From positions 1,426,001 through 1,490,000 of the forward strand of contig OY970338.1 of the NCBI GenBank assembly GCA_963717515.1: a stretch of DNA of 64,000 nucleotides, read 5' to 3'. The notes below the pieces were generated by a model. That model was given only the letters and a program-made list of their open reading frames with translations, was not told where the DNA came from and did no database searches. The stretch comes from CAYXZQ01 sp963717515 (GTDB lineage Archaea; Nanobdellota; Nanobdellia; Woesearchaeales; DSVV01). Position 1 is the first letter of the stretch, and the number at the start of each line of letters is the position of its first letter. The translations under genes were made by a program, and so were the position numbers. This document shows positions 1 through 8,943 of the stretch, in pieces.

Positions 1-1489
1 TGGTGTCTGTCTCGCGCTTTGCATCCTCGCCGCAGACAGGACATTTTGTGTTGACGAATCCCTCGACAGTCGCAAGCGGGTTTCCTGTGCCTGTGAATCT
101 TGCTTTCTTTGCGCTTGGTAGCTTCACCGGGAGATTATCATACGGCACCGGGACCATGCCGCAGTTCGGGCAATAGACAATCGGTATAGGAGTGCCCCAG
201 AACCTCTGCCTTGAAATCAGCCAGTCCCTCAGCTTGTAGTTTATTGTCCTTTTTCCCCAACCCTTCTTCTCGAGCCATCTGGATATCTCATCTATAGCGT
301 CCCTGTTCTGCGTGCCGTCGAAATCACCTGAATTGACAAGCACTCCCTCGTCGACAAATGCCCTCTTTGATTTCCTGAGCTTCTCCTCTGTGAGGTCGTA
401 TTGCGCAGGCGTGATGACTATCTTTATCGGAAGCTTGTACTTGAGAGCGAAATCAAAGTCGCGCTGGTCATGGGCAGGCACCACCATCACAGCCCCTGTG
501 CCGTATTCCATGAGAGCGTAATCAGCCACATAGAGAGGGAACTTCTCCCCGTTGACAGGGTTTATGAAATATCTGCCGATGAACATGCCGAATTTCTCCC
601 TGCCTTCAGCTGTCCTGTCAATCAGGCTCCTCTTCTTCTGCTCCCTGATAAAATCTGTGACAGGCTTTTCATGCTCAGTGCCTTTGATAAGATCTTCGAC
701 CATGGGATGCTCGAGCGAGAACACCAGGCATGTGACTCCGAAGATTGTGTCAGGCCTCGTCGTGAATGTCGAGACAGTCTTATCTGTCCCTTCTATCATG
801 AAATCTATCATGGTGCCGTGGCTCTTGCCTATCCAGTTGGTCTGCATTGTCCTGACCTTTTCAGGCCAGTGTTCGAGTTTTTTGATATCACCTAATAACT
901 CGTCTGCATACTCTGTTATTTTCAAGTACCACTGCTCAAGCTCCTTCTCTGTGACCTCTGACCTGCACCGCCAGCATCTTCCCTGCTCGACCTGCTCATT
1001 CGCAAGCACAGTAGTGCATTTCGGGCACCAGTTGACTGCCGACTTCTTCTTGTAGGCAAGGCCTTTCTCGAGGAGCTTGAGAAAAATCCACTGGTTCCAC
1101 TTATAGTAGCCTGTATCGAGGCTTGCAAGCTCCCTGTCCCAGTCATACGAGAGGCCCATGGCTTTCTGCTGGGCCTTGATGGACTTGATGTTTGCCTCTG
1201 TCCATTCCTCAGGGTCGACCTTGTTCTGGATTGCGGCGTTCTCAGCAGGCAGGCCGAAAGCGTCATAGCCCATGGGATATAATACATTGAATCCCTGCAT
1301 CCTCTTGAACCTTGCGAGGGCGTCGCCGATGGAGTAGTTCCGGAGATGGCCTATATGGAGCTTTGCTGACGGATAGGGGTACATCTCGAGGCAGTAGAAT
1401 TTCTTCCTCTTGTCAGGCTTTGTCCTGAAAATGCCTTCTTTCTCCCATTTTTCCTGCCATTTAAGAGCGACCTTGTTCATGTCCATCAT
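1..1489 (-). CDS. leuS: Leucyl-tRNA synthetase, bacterial type (N-terminal 496 residues; runs off the window)
   Basis: Charges tRNA-Leu with leucine in the cytoplasm. Translating the minus strand from the ATG at 1489 gives an open frame to the window edge. It shows the class I HIGH motif (KLHIGH, about residues 43-48), zinc-type CxxC pairs at about 155-158 and 172-175, and the CP1 editing motif TTRPDTIFG at about 243-251. The spacing of these blocks and the later segment DWLISRQRFWG are those of bacterial LeuRS rather than the longer archaeal/eukaryotic form. The KMSKS loop and C-terminal domains lie outside the window. ATGs at 1489, 1486 and 1480 are all in frame. A TATA box at 1511-1520 favours one of the first two. 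Bacterial-type LeuRS in an archaeal setting suggests ancient transfer. Confidence 0.93.
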   Translation of the reverse strand, partial: MMDMNKVALKWQEKWEKEGIFRTKPDKRKKFYCLEMYPYPSAKLHIGHLRNYSIGDALARFKRMQGFNVLYPMGYDAFGLPAENAAIQNKVDPEEWTEANIKSIKAQQKAMGLSYDWDRELASLDTGYYKWNQWIFLKLLEKGLAYKKKSAVNWCPKCTTVLANEQVEQGRCWRCRSEVTEKELEQWYLKITEYADELLGDIKKLEHWPEKVRTMQTNWIGKSHGTMIDFMIEGTDKTVSTFTTRPDTIFGVTCLVFSLEHPMVEDLIKGTEHEKPVTDFIREQKKRSLIDRTAEGREKFGMFIGRYFINPVNGEKFPLYVADYALMEYGTGAVMVVPAHDQRDFDFALKYKLPIKIVITPAQYDLTEEKLRKSKRAFVDEGVLVNSGDFDGTQNRDAIDEISRWLEKKGWGKRTINYKLRDWLISRQRFWGTPIPIVYCPNCGMVPVPYDNLPVKLPSAKKARFTGTGNPLATVEGFVNTKCPVCGEDAKRETDT

Positions 1490-1510
1490 GCTGGCTGAGG
1501 ATAAGGTTTT

Positions 1511-1560
1511 TATTTATAAATTTTCGTGTCATTCTGAAATCATAACAAAACTTTATATAT
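1511..1560. promoter_or_regulatory. Divergent promoters for leuS and the KaiC-like gene
   Basis: TTTATAAATA read on the minus strand (1511-1520) lies 22-31 bp upstream of the leuS ATG. CTTTATATAT at 1551-1560 lies about 25 bp upstream of the ATG at 1583. Both match archaeal TATA boxes with leaderless or nearly leaderless starts. Confidence 0.7.
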
Positions 1561-1582
1561 GAATCTTGATATGATATGCAAT

Positions 1583-2257
1583 ATGCACAAGATACCAACA
1601 GGGATACCAGGGTTCGATGAGCTTGTCGAAGGCGGGTTCAACAACAACAGCGTGAACCTCATAGCAGCAGGTCCCGGCTGTGGAAAGACCCTGTTCTGCC
1701 TGCAGTTCCTATGGAACGGCCTGACCAAGTACAATGAGAACGGCATATTCATATCATTCGAAGAGAACATCGAGGACCTGAGAAAGGACGCAAACGCCAT
1801 GGACTGGCATTTCGACGAGTTCGAGCAGCAGAACAGGTTCAAGTTCGTCTATTTCCACCCGTACGAGGTCCGGGACATCCACAGGGAGCTCGAGAACCTG
1901 ATACAGTCTGTCGGCGCAAAGAGGGTGGTCATCGATTCCACTTCTGTGTACGGCATGACCCTTGAGACATCGTTCGAGGTCAGGAAAGGACTGTTCGACC
2001 TGACTATGATACTGAAACGCCTGGGCTGCGTCTCGCTGCTGACAACAGAGGTGCCTTCGGACGGGGAGAGCAAGCTTTCCAGGTTCGGTGTCGAGGAATT
2101 CCTCTCAGACAGCATCGTGCTTATAACCTTCGAGAGCATGGGCGGGGACTTCTCAAGGAGCCTGATAGTCAGGAAGATGAGAAGGACGAACAATGACGAG
2201 GACATACATCCGCTGGAGATATCGAAGCACGGGCTGAAGGTGCACAGCCTGCAGTGA
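1583..2257 (+). CDS. KaiC/RadA-like ATPase, single domain
   Basis: A 224-residue RecA-fold ATPase of the KaiC-like family. These proteins act as ATP-driven switches or signalling partners in archaea, and the partner here is unknown. Walker A is GPGCGKT (about 30-36), followed by the paired glutamates of FEEN (about 59-62) and a Walker B strand ending VVIDS (about 115-119). An upstream in-frame ATG at 1559 overlaps the TATA box, so the ATG at 1583 (MHKIPTGIPGFDEL) is preferred; 1571 is also possible. It precedes the radical SAM and two-component genes. Its C-terminus (NNDEDIHPLEIS) closely resembles that of the second KaiC-like gene at 44192, so the two are paralogues. Confidence 0.85.
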   Translation: MHKIPTGIPGFDELVEGGFNNNSVNLIAAGPGCGKTLFCLQFLWNGLTKYNENGIFISFEENIEDLRKDANAMDWHFDEFEQQNRFKFVYFHPYEVRDIHRELENLIQSVGAKRVVIDSTSVYGMTLETSFEVRKGLFDLTMILKRLGCVSLLTTEVPSDGESKLSRFGVEEFLSDSIVLITFESMGGDFSRSLIVRKMRRTNNDEDIHPLEISKHGLKVHSLQ

Positions 2258-2422
2258 GATATTCATTTGGCCAATATTTCTTTACTTGATCTTGATGGCA
2301 TGTATCAAATCTATCTATCCTTATTGATATGAAGATTTTCAATGAAAAGATTTATATAATTAGCTGGAATACTTATCATTTGTTTCACTTTCATACAGTA
2401 CTGACAAAAAACGTGGTCCATT
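2258..2422. promoter_or_regulatory. Intergenic region with probable promoter for the radical SAM gene
   Basis: A TATA-like AGATTTATATAATTA lies at about 2348-2362, some 60 bp before the TTG used as start of the next gene. That would give a leader of about 35 nt. No other feature is seen. Confidence 0.4.
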
Positions 2423-4081
2423 TTGAAAAATAAGACTTCAAGCATCGGGATCAACCTCTCAGGTTATCCTGCGTCAGCCAGCAATTTCATAGTTGATAAT
2501 GGCTGCCTTCTTCTTATTGATTCGCTTTCAGGATCCGGTCATAATACGGTCCTGTTTGATTATAACACAGCGAAGACTGTGGATGATTTGCGAATCCCCA
2601 AGGATACCCAGGAACCACTGGATGAACTAATTGAAAAGATAATGTCTTCAGAAGGTTCGATAGATTCAGGATTACTAAATGAATTGAATTTTATTGAGAA
2701 TGATGTTGAAAAGATTCGGGAATCGCAGGTAAGGAAAAAAGCTGATGAACTTGTGACCTATTGCAGGGCCAATGATATAGATTTTGTCTGGATGAAGCTT
2801 TGGACTGGTGATGGATTTAAATATTCAATCGCGATTGCAGAGGAGATTAAAAAAAATATTCCTGATATCAAAATTATCGGTGGCGGTCATCATGTTAGGC
2901 TGTTCCGTGAAAAAGCCTTCAAATTCGCAGGGATTTTCAATGTATTGAGTTATGCTGACGGTGAAAAAGTCCTTCCGATGCTGGCTGATTGGGTTATTGG
3001 GAACAGAAGTCTGGATTCAATTCCCGGGGTATTGTACCAAAAGGATGGGAAAATACATGATACCGAAGGAAAAATATTATCAAGTGAAGCAGAGCTTAAT
3101 GATATGCTTATTCCAAAAGACTTCTTCGGGCATTACGGCCCAAGATATAAGGGTCTGGAGGATAAGATATGGATAGGCCTGACAGAGACTGCAAGAGGAT
3201 GCCCTGAATCCCATGTCTTTTGCCAGCATTCAATAAATTGCGGAGATTATTGGAGGCTGATTGAGCCAGAAGCGGTTGTAGAGAATTTCAGAAGATACCA
3301 TAAAAACAATATCTATGCAAACAGGATTCCAGATTCAAATCCGCCGGGTGCGCACCTCAAGAAAATTTACCGATTGATGAAAGAGCAGGGCTTGAGAGGA
3401 AATTCAATAACAGCATTCTGTGAAATTCCGCAATTTGACAGGGAGCTTGGACAGCTTTTCCGGGATGTCGGAGGATACTGCCTGTTCTTTGGGATAGAGT
3501 CCGGTTCGCAGAAGGTGCTGGATAAGATAGGAAAACACTACAGCCCCGATGAGGCTGCAAGGAAGATTAAAATTGCGAAGGAATTGGGAATTCTTACTGT
3601 AACTTCATTCATGGTCCCCTCCATAGGGGATGATGAGCTCACTATCAGGGAAACTGAAGAATGGATCCGTAAGGTTCAACCCGACTGCTGGCCGATCGGG
3701 CCTACAGTGCCTATGAATAGAATCCTGAAGAATCCTGGAAAGTACGGGTATGAGCTCGGCGGCGATTTTTTTGACGTGTTCCAGTTCTACTCACCCAAGC
3801 TTCATCTTCCGCCGCAGCTCGGAGGCTCATTGCCTGTCAAGAAAGACGGCAAAGACTGGAACCAGCTTAAGGCCATTTCTGGAAATCTTATGAACAGATT
3901 AAAAGGCGTGGGGACTCCACTCGCAAGCGACGAGACTGCCATGCTTGCATTCCTGTCAGGTGAGAGCCCATTGATGTTTAATAATAATTTTACAACATAT
4001 CTTCAGAAAGGGGAAACAGAAAGAATCGTTGAGTATGTAAACAAAATTAATAGGAACATCCAAAACCAAAATTTTAGCTAG
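2423..4081 (+). CDS. B12-binding-type radical SAM protein with a CxxxHxxC cluster motif
   Basis: A 552-residue protein with a Rossmann-like N-terminal region typical of cobalamin-binding radical SAM enzymes (IIGGGHHVR at about 151-159), followed by a radical SAM TIM barrel. The barrel has recognisable later blocks, including LFFGIESGSQKVLDKIGK. The family includes BchE-like cyclases and many methyltransferases. The cluster loop reads ARGCPESHVFCQHS: Cys260, His264, Cys267, so the middle Cys of canonical CxxxCxxC is His. A further Cys lies at 273. Either the cluster has an unusual ligand or the enzyme is impaired. The start is TTG, the only reasonable start upstream of the conserved N-terminus. 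Its stop overlaps the convergent V4R gene by 4 bp. Substrate unknown. Confidence 0.82.
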   Translation: MKNKTSSIGINLSGYPASASNFIVDNGCLLLIDSLSGSGHNTVLFDYNTAKTVDDLRIPKDTQEPLDELIEKIMSSEGSIDSGLLNELNFIENDVEKIRESQVRKKADELVTYCRANDIDFVWMKLWTGDGFKYSIAIAEEIKKNIPDIKIIGGGHHVRLFREKAFKFAGIFNVLSYADGEKVLPMLADWVIGNRSLDSIPGVLYQKDGKIHDTEGKILSSEAELNDMLIPKDFFGHYGPRYKGLEDKIWIGLTETARGCPESHVFCQHSINCGDYWRLIEPEAVVENFRRYHKNNIYANRIPDSNPPGAHLKKIYRLMKEQGLRGNSITAFCEIPQFDRELGQLFRDVGGYCLFFGIESGSQKVLDKIGKHYSPDEAARKIKIAKELGILTVTSFMVPSIGDDELTIRETEEWIRKVQPDCWPIGPTVPMNRILKNPGKYGYELGGDFFDVFQFYSPKLHLPPQLGGSLPVKKDGKDWNQLKAISGNLMNRLKGVGTPLASDETAMLAFLSGESPLMFNNNFTTYLQKGETERIVEYVNKINRNIQNQNFS

Positions 4082-4740
4082 AACTTTTTCTGTTCAAGAA
4101 CAGCGATATTTCTCTTATATCCTAAATCATTTGGGTTTGGGAATTTCTCAGGAACTTGAGATTTGATATCCTCATTCTTCATGTCAAATTCGTCCTTCGG
4201 CCTAACTATGAAAACGCAGGATTGATTTCCTTTTGCAATGCATTTTTCCTCAATGCAGATAATATCCTTCTGTGTCAAGGTTGAGATTGTCCCTGCCAAC
4301 AAGCCTCTTAAATGATGGCATACCGGCGTTTTCTGAATACCAAAAATTGATAAGAATTCCTTAGCCAGAGATGACTGAGTCTCAAATATAAAATGGCAAT
4401 CATTGAAATTTGCCCTATTGATCTTCGTCTTACCATATCCGAGCATCTCGCCCTGGCCAACTATGTTCTCAAGCACTCTGGTATTGATTCCAAATCTTTG
4501 TTTTGTCACAGTGGTTGCTCCGACAGCCTGATAAAATGACATCCAATACAAACCGTCAATGCCTTCCTTGGATTTTTTAACATCAAAGACTCGAAACATG
4601 TATGATAGCGAATAATTTGAAAAAATCATAGCCCTTATATTCCAAATCAGCAATTCACCGTTCTTGAATTTGATAGAATCAGTCATCAGGGCTTTTTTGG
4701 ATATTGTACCTATGTCAGGATTCTCCTTATTGTCACCCAT
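4078..4740 (-). CDS. V4R (4-vinyl reductase) domain protein
   Basis: A 220-residue protein whose C-terminal half carries the V4R signature: HHLRGLLAG, then EEKCIAKGNQSCVF (CxAxGxxxCxF). V4R domains bind small hydrophobic ligands and occur in BchJ and in signalling proteins. No enzymatic motif is visible, so a ligand-binding or sensing role is likely. The ATG at 4740, preceded by GGTGG, is preferred over the two upstream GTG codons. TATA-like sequence at about 4774-4790 suggests its own promoter although it follows the methyltransferase by 70 bp. The adjacent histidine kinase has a related N-terminal domain, so the two may respond to the same ligand. Confidence 0.75.
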   Translation of the reverse strand: MGDNKENPDIGTISKKALMTDSIKFKNGELLIWNIRAMIFSNYSLSYMFRVFDVKKSKEGIDGLYWMSFYQAVGATTVTKQRFGINTRVLENIVGQGEMLGYGKTKINRANFNDCHFIFETQSSLAKEFLSIFGIQKTPVCHHLRGLLAGTISTLTQKDIICIEEKCIAKGNQSCVFIVRPKDEFDMKNEDIKSQVPEKFPNPNDLGYKRNIAVLEQKKF

Positions 4741-4810
4741 TTTATCCACCACATATGTTTAAATTGTAAACCTAATATATATATTTAACGAATATTTAAA
4801 TCAGAATATC

Positions 4811-5803
4811 TCATTTCCTGCCAACAAAATATACCATGTTAGGAGTGTCAAAGTCCCTGATATGAATATGGTCGTTCTCATTGACCTTATAGTTGCAGTC
4901 TTTCATGATTTTCTCGATCTCATCCTTTCTAAAACCTTTTCCCTTGTTCTCTGTATATAGGAATCTCATCAAGGCATCAAATAAGATAGGAATGGCATTG
5001 TCTTTGCCGGGGTAATCCCTGCAGATTTCCAGATTCAGAAACAGGCCGCCTTCCTTTAAATGCCTGTAACTCTTGTCTGTGAGAGAATACGAGATGTCAT
5101 CTCCGACAACATGGTATATGTGATTCATCATCGCTATATCGAAGTTGTCCGGTAAATCTTTTGCCGAAAGGTCCAGGAAGTTCGCATTCAATATTTGGAT
5201 TCTGTTTTCCAGATTGTTTGAGATTATCCTTTTCGCTGCTTTTTCTGCGACAATAATGTCCATTTCAATTCCATAGCCCGTCATGTTCTTATTTATCCCA
5301 GAGAATTGTATGAGATATTCCCCTATCCCGCACCCGATATCGAGGACCTTTATTTTTTCATTCTTCAAATAAGGAAATTTCTCAACAGCAATCTCCATTG
5401 CCGGGAAAGCCAACCTGGAGCTTGCGCTTGTGATGAACTCATTGAAATGAAATGGTATTTCAACCCTGTTGCCTGAAGCTTTCCTGAAATAATTGCTCAT
5501 CAGATGATACAGCGGCAAAGCATCCAGCATCTTCCTGTGGTATTCAAATTGTTCCGGATTCTGAAGTTTGTACCCTCTTGATGTTTTATTGACAATCCCA
5601 ACATGTGTTAAAACATCAAGAATTGGGTCAAGGAAATATGCTTCGATGTTAATCAGGCTTGATATTTCCTTGATTGTTCTCGGCTCGGTCTTCGCTATTT
5701 CATAGAGCTTGTCAATAAGGCCAATATTCAAGCTTGATACAATCAAAGAGGTAATGCCTAGGAAATCCCGGCCATCAGTGATATTTTTCTTTATCTTATC
5801 CAT
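4811..5803 (-). CDS. SAM-dependent methyltransferase with N-terminal winged-helix dimerisation domain
   Basis: A 330-residue methyltransferase. Residues about 25-80 form a winged-helix/dimerisation domain (TIKEISSLINIEAYFLDP) as in plant-type O-methyltransferases, CrtF and BchU. Class I motif I is VLDIGCGIGEY (about 153-163), followed by the acidic GYGIEMD loop (about 176-182). The substrate is unknown. The ATG at 5803 overlaps the end of the upstream response regulator (TGAGATG), so translation is coupled. The open frame continues upstream, but those 40 residues overlap the regulator. The mix with B12 radical SAM and V4R genes recalls bacteriochlorophyll gene families, but nothing here proves a tetrapyrrole substrate. 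Confidence 0.8.
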   Translation of the reverse strand: MDKIKKNITDGRDFLGITSLIVSSLNIGLIDKLYEIAKTEPRTIKEISSLINIEAYFLDPILDVLTHVGIVNKTSRGYKLQNPEQFEYHRKMLDALPLYHLMSNYFRKASGNRVEIPFHFNEFITSASSRLAFPAMEIAVEKFPYLKNEKIKVLDIGCGIGEYLIQFSGINKNMTGYGIEMDIIVAEKAAKRIISNNLENRIQILNANFLDLSAKDLPDNFDIAMMNHIYHVVGDDISYSLTDKSYRHLKEGGLFLNLEICRDYPGKDNAIPILFDALMRFLYTENKGKGFRKDEIEKIMKDCNYKVNENDHIHIRDFDTPNMVYFVGRK

Positions 5804-5804
5804 C

Positions 5805-7121
5805 TCAATCAAACCCCTGTTTCTTCCTTTCGCATTCGCTCGACCCGTCAATATGATAACCATTTGCAATACAGTCCTTTCTCTTGCAATAGCATAAGAA
5901 GCCGTGCTTCCTGTACATATCAAAGGAATCCTTTATCACCCTGTCGTGGAAATCAGGTGGCTCATCTGAGATTTTGTTAAGATCAACATAAATCGCCTGT
6001 GCGACCTGCTCTACCCTCTTGGCTTCTATCATCCCAACATCAGGAATGATTCCAGTGAAAGCATTCCTTTGGATATTGTGCTTGACATGCTTTACGAGGC
6101 ATGTTGCCAGTCCGATTTTGGCCTTCAGCTCATATTTCGATACCATGTCATGGAACTGCGCCATCTTTGTCGACAGCCCAAGACCCCTGTATTCATCATC
6201 AGTTATCATCATCCTGCTGAATTCTACTGAATTCTCCAGGCCATATCTCTTGATAAAATTTGAGAAATTGCCGTTTCCATTGCAGTCTCTCATCAAAGTA
6301 TTCTGGAATCTTATCTCTTTTTCAAACGCTTTTTTTAAAATTTGATCCCCATGTCTATTTATGATTTCGTTCGCGATATGGACATATCCTTCCTGTTTTT
6401 TCTGGGTAATTATCCTGCAGAGCACTGCAAGATCTTCATTCTCTCTCAATGCAAAACCTCCAAGAGCGACAGATACCTTGTCAAAATCATCGAACTCAAG
6501 ACCAGTCTCATTGCTTAGGAATTCCTCTGGGATGTAGTTGAGCATCTTCGGTCCCCATCTCATGTAACGTTTCTTGTGGTTTTCAAGCAGATGCTCAAAG
6601 GTAGTCAATCGTCTGAACAGGTAAACTCCCTCTAGCTCCCTCTTGACTGGCTTGTCCTTGAGCAGCATCATGCTGACAAGGTCTTCCAGATGAGGAAGTA
6701 TGAGCTCAGACGTCACCGGCTTTGACACGTACCTGTAGACTCCCTTCTCCCTGGAGTTGATGACAGAGACATCAGTAGAATATCCTGTGACCAGGATGGC
6801 GCCTATGTTGTGGTTCGTGTATCTCCACCTCATCCTGTCGACGAACTCTGAACCTGTCTCTCCCGGCATGCGCTGGTCCACGTGGAGGAGCTGGAAAAGT
6901 TTGGGATTGTTTGCGATATTCCTGCTGAGGACCTCTTCTGCCTCAGCCGCATTTTTTGCAGTGGATATATTGTCACTCCTTGCAAAATTATGTGGTGTAT
7001 CATCGCCGAACAAAGTGTTGAAGTCGCCGAACCTCGCCATCTCCTCATACATCATGGAAATGTCCTCAAGGACAAGGGGATCATCATCAATAACCATGAT
7101 GTTGTAGTCTATCTTTTTCAT
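5805..7121 (-). CDS. Response regulator: REC domain plus GNAT-like domain and Cys-rich tail
   Basis: A 438-residue protein. The REC domain (about 1-150) has the acidic cluster IDDD (11-14), the phospho-acceptor Asp82 in HVDQRMPG, Thr112 and Lys134 (SKP). The middle (about 200-380) resembles GNAT acyltransferases, with YRGLGLSTKM like their acyl-CoA loop. The tail CYCKRKDC with a later Cys could bind metal. There is no DNA-binding domain, so output may be enzymatic or protein-protein. It follows the kinase gene with a 4-bp ATGA overlap and is followed by the methyltransferase, forming a three-gene operon. The GNAT call is weaker than the REC call. Confidence 0.82.
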   Translation of the reverse strand: MKKIDYNIMVIDDDPLVLEDISMMYEEMARFGDFNTLFGDDTPHNFARSDNISTAKNAAEAEEVLSRNIANNPKLFQLLHVDQRMPGETGSEFVDRMRWRYTNHNIGAILVTGYSTDVSVINSREKGVYRYVSKPVTSELILPHLEDLVSMMLLKDKPVKRELEGVYLFRRLTTFEHLLENHKKRYMRWGPKMLNYIPEEFLSNETGLEFDDFDKVSVALGGFALRENEDLAVLCRIITQKKQEGYVHIANEIINRHGDQILKKAFEKEIRFQNTLMRDCNGNGNFSNFIKRYGLENSVEFSRMMITDDEYRGLGLSTKMAQFHDMVSKYELKAKIGLATCLVKHVKHNIQRNAFTGIIPDVGMIEAKRVEQVAQAIYVDLNKISDEPPDFHDRVIKDSFDMYRKHGFLCYCKRKDCIANGYHIDGSSECERKKQGFD

Positions 7122-8833
7122 ATTAAATCAAGCTCCACAATAATCTTTGTGCTGTATTCAGGCAGCTCTGACCTCTTGTAATGTATCTTTCCGCATTTTT
7201 TCTCCTCAAGGATGAACCTTGCAGTGAAGAGCCCAAGGCCTGTACCGCTCGCCTTTGTCGTCTCCTTTTTCTGGAACATCTTCTCTTCATACCCTTCCGG
7301 GACTCCTATGCCGTTGTCATACACAGATATGATTGTCTTTTCATTTTTGGTCTCAGACCTCACCAACAATCTGCCCTCATAGTCCTTACCAGCCCGGGAT
7401 TTCTGCTCAACTATTGCATCTCTCGCATTCTTCAAGATGTCCATGAACACGCCCCTGTTAAACTGCCTGGAGTCATATATTGAAGGGACCTTTATCTGGC
7501 TGAACTCTTTTTTCACTTCTATAAACGACATGTAATTCCTGTCGAACATCAAGTTTGTGCATGCCTCAAGGTCCCTGTTGATATCTTTTTTCCCTTCTTC
7601 TCTCGGATTGTATACCTGCCTGAAGTCCTCATATCCTTTCATTATCTGCCGATAGGCATAATCAGCCATCTCAAGGCTCCTGTCAAGCGCATCAATAAGG
7701 AATTCAGTGGTCTTAATGTCTGCTGGAGTTCCACCTCCTGATTTTATGACGTCGACAAGCTCCTTGCTCTTTTTCTTAAGTCTTCTTGCCCTGCTTACAA
7801 GGGTGCTTAGGGGCTGCAAAAGGTTCTTGTTCTCATGCAATATCTGCGCACCGACATCCTCTGATGTCTGGAGCACTTCCTGTATCCTGAGTTCCTGGTT
7901 GAGCTTCTCCTCGATTTCCCTGAGCTCCTGGACTTTTTCATACGCTGTCTGAAGTTTCTCATTTAATTTTTGCTCTTCTTTTGTCTTTTTTTCAATTTCA
8001 GCAGTCCTCTCCTTCACCTTGTCCTCAAGAGACAGGTTCAGCTTCCTAAGTTCTTCGTTGACCACCAGCAATTCATCTTTCTGTCTCTCAATCTCATCCC
8101 TGCTATTCTCAAGCTCGACATAGGCCTCCTTTCTCGCCGTGTCCCTGTTGATTCCCATGTAGAACAGCTTGTTGAAGAATGTCTGCTTCTCTGAATACTC
8201 AATCTCGAACCTGCAAGAATCTGCGCCGTCTGCCTGGCACTGGAGCTCGGATATCGACGCTTCAGGCATGCCCCAGCCGGTCGGGACCATGGCAAGGATC
8301 CCCTGCGTGTAGTCGCAGCCTTCCCTTGTAGGAACGAACCTGTCGAAATATTTCACCCTTATCACTGCATGGTTCCTCAGGACCTCTTCAGGTGTCATGC
8401 GGTAGACCTTGTTGAATTTCCAGCTGTATTTTTCGCAGTTCTGGTATGCCACTCCCGGCCCGCCAAGCAGCCTTGCAAGAACAGATATGAAACCGAGGGT
8501 CCTGAGCTTGTATGAATACCGTCCTGCATCAAAAGTGCCTCTCGGGTCATCCAGCATGTCATTCAACCGGACAAAGAGCTTCTTTGTGTAGTCGTGAAGG
8601 ATCCAGTTGCCCGTATCAAGAAGATAAGCTATGTTGTACGGGCCTTCGGGCTTCACGACAGGCCTTATGAATTCATGTATGTCAAGCTGCCTGTAATCCG
8701 CGAACCTGATGAGCGTATTCGTTGTTACGCAGTTCGTCTCCTTTTCCTGGAACTCGGGAGGTATCCGGGCTGAGGGCTCGATGCCTTCTTTCAATGTCTC
8801 CTGAAGCAACCTGTCCAATCCGATGACTGCCAT
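7118..8833 (-). CDS. Histidine kinase with N-terminal V4R-like sensor
   Basis: A 571-residue soluble sensor kinase with no transmembrane segments. Residues about 65-215 form a V4R-like ligand-binding domain ending in LQCQADGADSCRFEIE (CxAxGxxxCxF). A coiled coil follows at about 235-320. The likely phospho-acceptor is His333 (ILHENKN). The HATPase domain has the N box NARDAI (469-474), G1 DNGIG (506-510) and G2 SGTGLGLF (529-536). It phosphorylates, by inference, the response regulator encoded immediately downstream with a 4-bp overlap. A TATA box at 8857-8866 lies about 25 bp upstream of the ATG. The signal is probably an intracellular hydrophobic small molecule. Confidence 0.85.
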   Translation of the reverse strand: MAVIGLDRLLQETLKEGIEPSARIPPEFQEKETNCVTTNTLIRFADYRQLDIHEFIRPVVKPEGPYNIAYLLDTGNWILHDYTKKLFVRLNDMLDDPRGTFDAGRYSYKLRTLGFISVLARLLGGPGVAYQNCEKYSWKFNKVYRMTPEEVLRNHAVIRVKYFDRFVPTREGCDYTQGILAMVPTGWGMPEASISELQCQADGADSCRFEIEYSEKQTFFNKLFYMGINRDTARKEAYVELENSRDEIERQKDELLVVNEELRKLNLSLEDKVKERTAEIEKKTKEEQKLNEKLQTAYEKVQELREIEEKLNQELRIQEVLQTSEDVGAQILHENKNLLQPLSTLVSRARRLKKKSKELVDVIKSGGGTPADIKTTEFLIDALDRSLEMADYAYRQIMKGYEDFRQVYNPREEGKKDINRDLEACTNLMFDRNYMSFIEVKKEFSQIKVPSIYDSRQFNRGVFMDILKNARDAIVEQKSRAGKDYEGRLLVRSETKNEKTIISVYDNGIGVPEGYEEKMFQKKETTKASGTGLGLFTARFILEEKKCGKIHYKRSELPEYSTKIIVELDLI

Positions 8834-8856
8834 ATCCTTGTAAGAGCCGCAGTGCC

Positions 8857-8920
8857 ATATTTAAATCTTTTGATTGTAACTACTGTTAAAAGGTGAAATT
8901 CTTACTAAAAGTTTAAATAT
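8857..8920. promoter_or_regulatory. Divergent promoters for the kinase operon and panD
   Basis: ATATTTAAAT at 8857-8866 serves the minus-strand kinase (start 8833). GTTTAAATAT at 8911-8920 serves panD (ATG 8944). Both spacings fit leaderless archaeal transcripts. Confidence 0.65.
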
Positions 8921-8943
8921 GAGAATGCTCGTAAGAATGTTGA

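Noticed and set aside
922..1287. 121-codon minus-strand frame
   Set aside because: It is a shadow of leuS in another frame.
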